DNA of 64,000 nucleotides, taken from assembly GCA_017505465.1 (NCBI GenBank), contig JAFVPE010000033.1, forward strand, positions 1 through 64,000, given 5' to 3'. The number at the start of each line of letters is the position of its first letter. The stretch's first letter is position 1. The translations under genes and the position numbers were made by a program. The notes under the pieces were generated by a model. That model was given only the letters and a program-made list of their open reading frames with translations. It did not search any database and was not told the origin of the DNA. The stretch is from Clostridia bacterium (GTDB lineage Bacteria; Bacillota; Clostridia; Christensenellales; Borkfalkiaceae). Below are positions 58,636 through 64,000 of the stretch, piece after piece.

Positions 58636-61600
58636 TTATTCTACCGTGAAATCGCAATAACATTCCGTACTGCCGTAATCTAGTCCTTGGGGAACTCTAT
58701 ACCAACAAAGGGTAATTTGCTCCCCTGCCGCCAAACCCGTATCATAGACGAAGCGGTAAGAGCTTGTCGATAATTTTTCCGGTTGTAATTCCGTAACGAG
58801 CTCTCCCCCTACGTAAATGCGGAGCCTGTCGTTCCCAAAGCCTGTAAACGTGAAGCTAAACGTCCCGCTATCCCACACGGGCGCTGTTCTAAACTTGACG
58901 CTTTCCACCGTAGGCATATCCTGCGCCGATTCCTCGGAGTCTTTATAATAAACCCAACCCTCGCTTTCTTCTACAAACGCCCCGACGTTCACTTTCGCCG
59001 AAAAGAAGAAGTGATAGAGCGATTCTTTTTCAATCGCAACCTTGCATACGTCTTTACTCGTGTACGTTTGCTGCACCGCATCCGTTTCGTCGTACAAGCT
59101 ATAGGTGTACGATTTCGCGTAAGGCAAGAGCTCTTTTACCCCTACGTAGACGTATCCGTCCTGCCCCTCTTCGGCTTTTTCCACGTACGTTTTCGTAGCG
59201 GCGTCGTACGTATAATACTCTTTGCGCGGCGCATATTCCCCAAATACAATTTCGGGCGTAGGCGCAACCTTTACTTCGAAATTATACCGTCCGTCAACGA
59301 ACTGATTATAGAACAAAAGCCGTTCGTCTGCCTCGTCCATTCTCATTTCAAAGTCCACGGTGATTTGATTGGGCCCTACTTCCCATTTCGAGAAATACGA
59401 ACCGGGAATCACCCACGTCCCCGTTTTGGATTCATAGACGGGCCCGTGATGGATTTGACTGCCTTGAAGACGCAAATAATGAGATATCCCCTGCACCAAA
59501 GGAACGGTGGAAACGTGCAAATCGCCGTCTATGATCTTCGTTTCGGCGTACATTTTATGAATAATTTTTTCCGTCCAATCGTACTTATTGTCACCTGTCT
59601 TTAAGTGGTAAATATCCGTTTCACTCGTTCTTGCAACAAGTCCCGGCGCCGCATTGATACGCAAGACGTAATCGCCAACCAACTCCGATTTCACAAAGTT
59701 TGTTTCCCTTGTCAAAACACCCTTGGCAGAGTCAAGCAATCCCCCCGACGGATCAAGTAGCTCGTAATCATCATCGATTTTGGTATTCAAATTCGACCAA
59801 CTTGCGCTGTGTATAATGTCGCTATGTATATCCATGTCGTTTTTCACTTGATACTTCAATTGCGGATCGGTGGTAACTTTCAAATAGGTGTTTTCACTAT
59901 CGATCGTCGTCACACCGTCCCCCTTCACGTAGATGGCAACGTTTAAGCTTGGATATTCCTTTAAGTAGGGCGCGAACTCAAATTCGGGGAAATCACAAGA
60001 GAAACTTCTATTCGAGCCTATTGCTCCGCTAAAGGATACGACGCTTTCTACCCCGTACTCGTCCGCCGTCCAAGTGAGCCCGTACACGTTGTCCTCAACG
60101 TTGGAAATGGGCGCAAGCTTGCGGAAGGAAACTTCTTCGCTCTTTGGACTGTCAAAATACCAAACGCCCGTTTCCTTGCTTTGCGAATTGTCCCCGATAG
60201 CATGCACGGTAAGGCTCGCTTCCCCCGCGATTTTCCGTACAATTTTCCATTCCGTGGAAGCTACCTTGGCGCTCGTGGACGTTTGATACTGCAAAACGGG
60301 ATATTCCCCTTCGTACGCCCAATGAAGAATACCCTCTTGGATATACAAATCCTTCGGCGTGCTCATAAAACGCAGCTCGTACTCCTTCCAAACTGAGCTC
60401 AACTGCGGATAGCCGTAATCTTGCATGGGTATTGCACGGGCACGAATGGTGATAGAACTCTCTTCCCCATCTGTGGGAAGGTATTCTTCGGGGATATAAA
60501 ATTCATTTTTATCCCAACGAACGCTATATATACTTCCGTTGACGTCCACTTCCACTTGGTGGTTATTGCTCTCAAAGCTCACGCACGAAGACGGGGGTGC
60601 AAAGCTCACGCCCTTGATTTCAGGCACTTTGCTTCTCGCAAGCTGTTCCCTATTCGTCGCCCCTCGCGTGGGGATTCCGTCGGTGAAATGCGGCGTCGCT
60701 TGGAAAGTATAACGGGTGTAATACTCGCCTGCGGGCATCGTCCAATCAAAGCTATATTCGCCGCCCGTTACCGATATTTCTTCCGTTTCGACAACGTACT
60801 CCTCCCCCTTCGATCCACTGTAGGTCAACGTAAAGGCGCTTGCGCCTTCCATATTGTTCACCGTGATATGCACGGTATCGTCCCCTGTCGGCACGATATT
60901 GATTTGCGGCTCGTAGGCGATACGCACTTTATGCGTAGACGGAATATAATACGCCCCGTCTTCCGTGGCAACGGGGTGAATTTTCAATTCCGAAACCCCT
61001 TCCTTGCCAATATCCAAGTAGTTGCATCTGTTCGCGGTGATATCTTCGACCTGTTCGCCGTTAATCCAAAGCAGCTGTCTGCTAGACTGCGAATCCCACT
61101 CAAAAGTCGTTTCGCCCTTTACGCAACGCACTTCCGTCACGCCGCCAAGACACTTGGGCGTATAGGAACACGGCGCGGGGGAAACAAACTTTTTCGCATC
61201 CTTCAAATCTTCTTGCAAGCGAGTTGTGATTTCACAAGTAAAGCCGCTTGTTTGGGGCATATAAAGGTACTCTTCTATCCCTTCACGCACCACAAGCTGC
61301 TCATCGCCGTCCTTGATCGTGACGAGATACACGATGTCTTTAAAAGAATAAGGCAAAGCCGTTGGAATAGGGCCTACCCACCATTCAAGCTTCCCTTTCG
61401 CATAGGTCGCGCCTTCAACAATGGGCGCAAGCGCCGCTTGACTTTCCGTTTTCAAGCTAATGCAAAAGGCGGAATCGTCGCCACAAGGGGCTACCGATAC
61501 CGTTTTCAGCACCCCTTCTTCCAAATACGGGCGAATGTCTATTTCGCAGGTTTCCACTACTTCCTGTTTGATGGGCGACATAACCATGTACGAGGTGACG

Positions 61601-62067
61601 CCTTCTACGGGCTCCCACGAGAGCGTTCCTTTTTCCGTATCGAGAAGGAGCGTTCTTACGTACAAACACTTCACGGGCACCCGTTCCACCCACAACGGAT
61701 CTCCGCCGTTTGAGTTCATCGCTTCGATTTTCACCACCGCTTCTTCGCCCGCTCTGCGGATTTTATCCGTTTCGTCCCCCAAAAAAGAATCATTGGGTGC
61801 ACCGTCGACGTTGCCGCCTACGTAATCGCTAAAAACAACGTCCCCGTCCTTCGTTTCAATGGTTACGAAATAATGGTCGACGCTCGGATCGCAATCCCAC
61901 GAAAGTCGGCTCGTTTCCATATCGTACGAGAGATGAATGGCACTCCCGTCCGACAATTTATCTTTATTGTTGCGCACCGCGCCAAAACACCCTGCGCACA
62001 ACATAAGCAGTCCCAACGTTACGTTGAGAATGCAAATCAAAAATAATCTTTTCAACCATTTGCGCAT
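58636..62067 (-). CDS. Very large unknown lipoprotein
   Basis: About 1143 residues. Start at 62067 behind AGGTGATACTT. Signal peptide with a lipobox ending near C27 (LLMLCAGC). No membrane helix after that. The mature protein appears built from many beta domains of about 90-110 residues, each with a W near its start and Y/F-rich strands (e.g. TEWKIVRKIAGEAS, LTYSGSKGEEY, VTSYMVMSPIKQE), reminiscent of fibronectin type III or Ig-like modules but too diverged to name. No catalytic motif seen. It stands alone with its own promoter, which overlaps the trxA terminator. Possibly a surface scaffold or binding protein. Confidence 0.82.
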   Translation of the reverse strand: MRKWLKRLFLICILNVTLGLLMLCAGCFGAVRNNKDKLSDGSAIHLSYDMETSRLSWDCDPSVDHYFVTIETKDGDVVFSDYVGGNVDGAPNDSFLGDETDKIRRAGEEAVVKIEAMNSNGGDPLWVERVPVKCLYVRTLLLDTEKGTLSWEPVEGVTSYMVMSPIKQEVVETCEIDIRPYLEEGVLKTVSVAPCGDDSAFCISLKTESQAALAPIVEGATYAKGKLEWWVGPIPTALPYSFKDIVYLVTIKDGDEQLVVREGIEEYLYMPQTSGFTCEITTRLQEDLKDAKKFVSPAPCSYTPKCLGGVTEVRCVKGETTFEWDSQSSRQLLWINGEQVEDITANRCNYLDIGKEGVSELKIHPVATEDGAYYIPSTHKVRIAYEPQINIVPTGDDTVHITVNNMEGASAFTLTYSGSKGEEYVVETEEISVTGGEYSFDWTMPAGEYYTRYTFQATPHFTDGIPTRGATNREQLARSKVPEIKGVSFAPPSSCVSFESNNHQVEVDVNGSIYSVRWDKNEFYIPEEYLPTDGEESSITIRARAIPMQDYGYPQLSSVWKEYELRFMSTPKDLYIQEGILHWAYEGEYPVLQYQTSTSAKVASTEWKIVRKIAGEASLTVHAIGDNSQSKETGVWYFDSPKSEEVSFRKLAPISNVEDNVYGLTWTADEYGVESVVSFSGAIGSNRSFSCDFPEFEFAPYLKEYPSLNVAIYVKGDGVTTIDSENTYLKVTTDPQLKYQVKNDMDIHSDIIHSASWSNLNTKIDDDYELLDPSGGLLDSAKGVLTRETNFVKSELVGDYVLRINAAPGLVARTSETDIYHLKTGDNKYDWTEKIIHKMYAETKIIDGDLHVSTVPLVQGISHYLRLQGSQIHHGPVYESKTGTWVIPGSYFSKWEVGPNQITVDFEMRMDEADERLLFYNQFVDGRYNFEVKVAPTPEIVFGEYAPRKEYYTYDAATKTYVEKAEEGQDGYVYVGVKELLPYAKSYTYSLYDETDAVQQTYTSKDVCKVAIEKESLYHFFFSAKVNVGAFVEESEGWVYYKDSEESAQDMPTVESVKFRTAPVWDSGTFSFTFTGFGNDRLRIYVGGELVTELQPEKLSTSSYRFVYDTGLAAGEQITLCWYRVPQGLDYGSTECYCDFTVE

Positions 62068-62171
62068 AAGTATCACCTACCTTAACCAAAGTATTATAAT
62101 GACGACAAGCCAAAAAGCACTGAAAAGACGACTTTTGGACTCGTTCGGATTATATTGCTTTGGTTACCTCT

Positions 62172-62200
62172 ATTATAAAATAAAATCCCTCTTTTTTCAA
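62172..62200 (-). promoter_or_regulatory. Promoter of the large lipoprotein gene, embedded in a terminator
   Basis: Minus strand TTGAAA (62200-62195), 17 nt, TATAAT (62177-62172). The -35 lies in the loop of the trxA terminator and the -10 just after its T-tract. Leader about 100 nt. Confidence 0.6.
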
Positions 62201-62210
62201 GAGGGATTTT
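62182..62210 (-). terminator. Terminator after trxA
   Basis: Stem AAAATCCCTCTT / AAGAGGGATTTT with a 5-nt loop, minus-strand tail TTTTATTTTAT. Confidence 0.86.
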
Positions 62211-62217
62211 AGATTTT

Positions 62218-62541
62218 TTAAAGATTTTTTTCTACAAACGCCACAAGCATCGCTTCGGGTACAAACCCAAGACTGTTGTCCACAGGTTTACCGCCCTTGA
62301 ATGCGATGACGTTGGGAATGGACGTGATGCCGTATTTGATTGCCGCCGCCTCGCTGTCTTCTTCGTCGATGTCGATTTTTACAAACACCGCTTCCCCTTC
62401 GTATTTATCGGAAATTTCCTCAAAAACGGGAGCAAGCATTCTACAAGGACCGCACCAACTCGCCCAAAAATCACAAAAAACAGGGACGGAAGAGCTTGCA
62501 ATCAATTCTTCCAAAGCTTCCGCATTTACGTATTTTACCAT
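62218..62541 (-). CDS. trxA: Thioredoxin
   Basis: 107 residues. Active site [11 protein letters not shown] (C30, C33), conserved proline in [14 protein letters not shown], typical fold and length. Reduces disulfides in the cytoplasm. Good RBS AGGAGGAACAATT, 28 nt after hisS, so probably transcribed with it. Its reductase is not in the window. Confidence 0.96.
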   Translation of the reverse strand: MVKYVNAEALEELIASSSVPVFCDFWASWCGPCRMLAPVFEEISDKYEGEAVFVKIDIDEEDSEAAAIKYGITSIPNVIAFKGGKPVDNSLGFVPEAMLVAFVEKNL

Positions 62542-62569
62542 AATTGTTCCTCCTTACGTTTAGTTTGTC

Positions 62570-63820
62570 TTATTTGTTTTGAAAGTATGTCAAAGCGGCG
62601 TCGAAAGAGACCTGCTCACTCGTACCGTCCGACATATTTTTCACGTTCATAACCCCTTCCGCAAGCTCGTTACCGCCGATGACCGCAACGTATTTTGCAC
62701 CGAGCTTGTCCGCATACTTAAACTGCGCCTTTACCGAACGTTCCATGTGGTCGATTTCCACAAACACGCCGTTTTTGCGAAGCGCAATGGCAAGCTCAAA
62801 CGCCTTTTTGCGGCATTCGCCGTCCATACCTGCAATATATACGGTGGGTTTCGCCGGTTCGGGAATGACAACGCCCGTCTGTTCCATCATGATAAGCAAT
62901 CTTTCGATGCCTGCCGCAAAACCGACTGCGGGCATAGGATTGCCGCCGAGCTGCTGTATAAGTCCGTCGTATCTACCGCCTGCGCAAACGGTGCCCTGTG
63001 CGCCAATCGACGTGGACACGAATTCGAATACGCTGCGCGTGTAGTAATCAAGCCCACGCACGATACGGGGATCGATTATATAGCTTACGCCTGCAAGATC
63101 AAGGCAAGCCTTCAACTGCTCGAAATGCTCCGCGCACTCCTCGCAAAGATAATCGAGAATGGACGGTGCGGCAACGTTGATTTTCTTGCACGCATCTTCC
63201 TTGCAGTCCAAAAGGCGCAAGGGATTTTTCTCAAAACGGGTTTTGCAATCGTAGCAAAGCTCGCCAAGGTGGGGTTCAAAGAATTCTTTGAGCGCCTTGT
63301 TGAATGCCGCGCGGCAGGTGGGACAGCCAATCGAGTTGATATAGAGCTGCACGTTCAAGCCGAGCTTCTTTAAAAGCGTATCTGCCATGACGATGGCTTC
63401 CGCATCCGTTTGTGCGCTCTTCGAGCCGAAAATTTCCACGCCGAATTGGTGGAATTCACGAAGTCTGCCTGCTTGGGGACGTTCATAACGGAACGCCGGC
63501 GTGATATAGTACATTTTTGCAGGCAAAACGCCGTTTATCAAACCGCTTTCGATAAACGAACGCACCGCCCCTGCCGTACCTTCGGGTTTGAGCGTAATAG
63601 AACGGTCACCCTTGTCCTTGAAGGTGTACATTTCCTTCGTAACGATGTCCGTCGTGTCGCCCACCCCGCGTTGGAAAAGCTCGGTGTGTTCAAAGGTAGG
63701 CGTGCGGATTTCTTTCAAATTGAAAAGCCCTGCGACTTCGCGCGCCATATCTTCTACGTATTGCCATTTGTAAGAATCTTGGGGCAGAACGTCCTTCGTG
63801 CCCTTGGGAATATTGATCAT
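62570..63820 (-). CDS. hisS: Histidyl-tRNA synthetase
   Basis: About 416 residues. Start at MINIPKGTKDVLPQDS (63820), with GGAC 6 nt upstream. Class II motifs: motif 1 region TPTFEHTELFQRGVGDTTDIV, motif 2 ITPAFRYERPQAGRLREFHQFG, the histidine loops RGLDYYTRSVFEF and motif 3 VGFAAGIERLL. The C-terminal anticodon-binding domain runs from about 320. No T-box leader was found. The -10 of its likely promoter lies within 10 nt of the ATG. Confidence 0.96.
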   Translation of the reverse strand: MINIPKGTKDVLPQDSYKWQYVEDMAREVAGLFNLKEIRTPTFEHTELFQRGVGDTTDIVTKEMYTFKDKGDRSITLKPEGTAGAVRSFIESGLINGVLPAKMYYITPAFRYERPQAGRLREFHQFGVEIFGSKSAQTDAEAIVMADTLLKKLGLNVQLYINSIGCPTCRAAFNKALKEFFEPHLGELCYDCKTRFEKNPLRLLDCKEDACKKINVAAPSILDYLCEECAEHFEQLKACLDLAGVSYIIDPRIVRGLDYYTRSVFEFVSTSIGAQGTVCAGGRYDGLIQQLGGNPMPAVGFAAGIERLLIMMEQTGVVIPEPAKPTVYIAGMDGECRKKAFELAIALRKNGVFVEIDHMERSVKAQFKYADKLGAKYVAVIGGNELAEGVMNVKNMSDGTSEQVSFDAALTYFQNK

Positions 63821-63830
63821 AAGTTTGTCC

Positions 63831-63859
63831 TTTATAGTGTATTGAATGTTAAGCGGCAA
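63831..63859 (-). promoter_or_regulatory. Candidate hisS promoter, nearly leaderless
   Basis: Minus strand TTGCCG (63859-63854), 17 nt, TATAAA (63836-63831), with the ATG at 63820. If used, the mRNA would start about 3 nt before the codon and exclude the GGA of the ribosome site. Read-through from hslU is the alternative. Confidence 0.4.
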
Positions 63860-63868
63860 TTCATTTTA

Positions 63869-64000
63869 TTATAAAACGTATTTTTTGAGATTTCTATCGC
63901 CCGTGAGCTTTTGCAAATGCTCGTCTACGTACTTTTTGTCGATACGCAACGTGAACGTGGGATAGTCGCCGCCGGCATTGAAGGAAATATCTTCCAAAAG
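63869..64000 (-). CDS. hslU: ATP-dependent protease ATPase subunit HslU, C-terminal end
   Basis: The last 43 residues of a gene entering from the right edge: LLEDISFNAGG, then TLRIDKKYVDEHLQKL and RNLKKYVL. The ISF-x-A start, the Y-V-x-x-x-L helix and the final hydrophobic x-Y-V-L tail match HslU (usually RFIL at the end), whose C-terminus docks into HslV. Stop TAA at 63871-63869. The remainder of the gene is outside the window. hisS follows. Confidence 0.8.
   Translation of the reverse strand, partial: LLEDISFNAGGDYPTFTLRIDKKYVDEHLQKLTGDRNLKKYVL

Overview
The window reads as one chromosomal segment of an endospore-lineage, low-to-moderate G+C anaerobic Firmicute of the Clostridia type. Evidence: the sporulation regulators spoIIGA, sigE and sigG, a YlmC/YmxH-type PRC-barrel protein, a six-cysteine SCIFF peptide with its radical-SAM maturase, HemZ, a rubrerythrin, and consistent Gram-positive style AGGAGG ribosome binding sites and sigma-A promoters. 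A placement near Christensenellales is only a guess. No rRNA, tRNA, phage, IS or CRISPR was found; this is mostly core genome. Nearly all genes lie on the minus strand. The exceptions are dnaA-mnmG, an amino-acid ABC operon and rubrerythrin.

Layout, left to right. 0-3.5 kb: response regulator, histidine kinase and an unknown membrane protein. 3.6-6.4 kb: spoIIGA-sigE-sigG-ylmC sporulation block. 6.5-16.9 kb: housekeeping run asnS, plsX, rnc, smc, ftsY, trmD, rbgA, rnhB, yraN. 16.9-18.6 kb: VanW-domain protein and PHP phosphoesterase. 18.6-19.0 kb: intergenic mosaic of small hairpins. 19-23.4 kb: recF diverging from dnaA-mnmG, without dnaN or gyrB. 23.5-29.3 kb: glycosyltransferase, pnp, rpsO, hemZ, metallo-hydrolase. 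29.3-29.8 kb: tandem hairpin array. 29.8-42.9 kb: rsh, recJ, secF, secD, SCIFF maturase and peptide, a small membrane protein, yajC, an ABC-2 exporter, tgt. 43-45.6 kb: amino-acid ABC operon whose binding protein looks circularly permuted. 45.7-52.9 kb: acyltransferase plus glycosyltransferase, then a heterodimeric ABC exporter with two lipoproteins. 53-64 kb: clpB, zinc-ribbon protein, cardiolipin synthase, a rubrerythrin with two rubredoxin ends, a very large lipoprotein, trxA, hisS and the 3' end of hslU.

The most unusual signals are at DNA level. (1) An oriented motif close to GGGGCAGGTAYGCGTTGAR occurs about ten times, in genes in all three reading frames and between genes, nine of ten copies on the minus strand. 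(2) Two intergenic blocks are built almost entirely from short stems with 3-4 nt loops, one of them a five-fold tandem array of about 72 bp. At protein level the leading oddity is the circularly permuted solute-binding lipoprotein, whose partner ATPase carries an insertion of about 50 residues. Some promoters are embedded in terminators, and some sit so close to the start codon that the mRNA would be almost leaderless.
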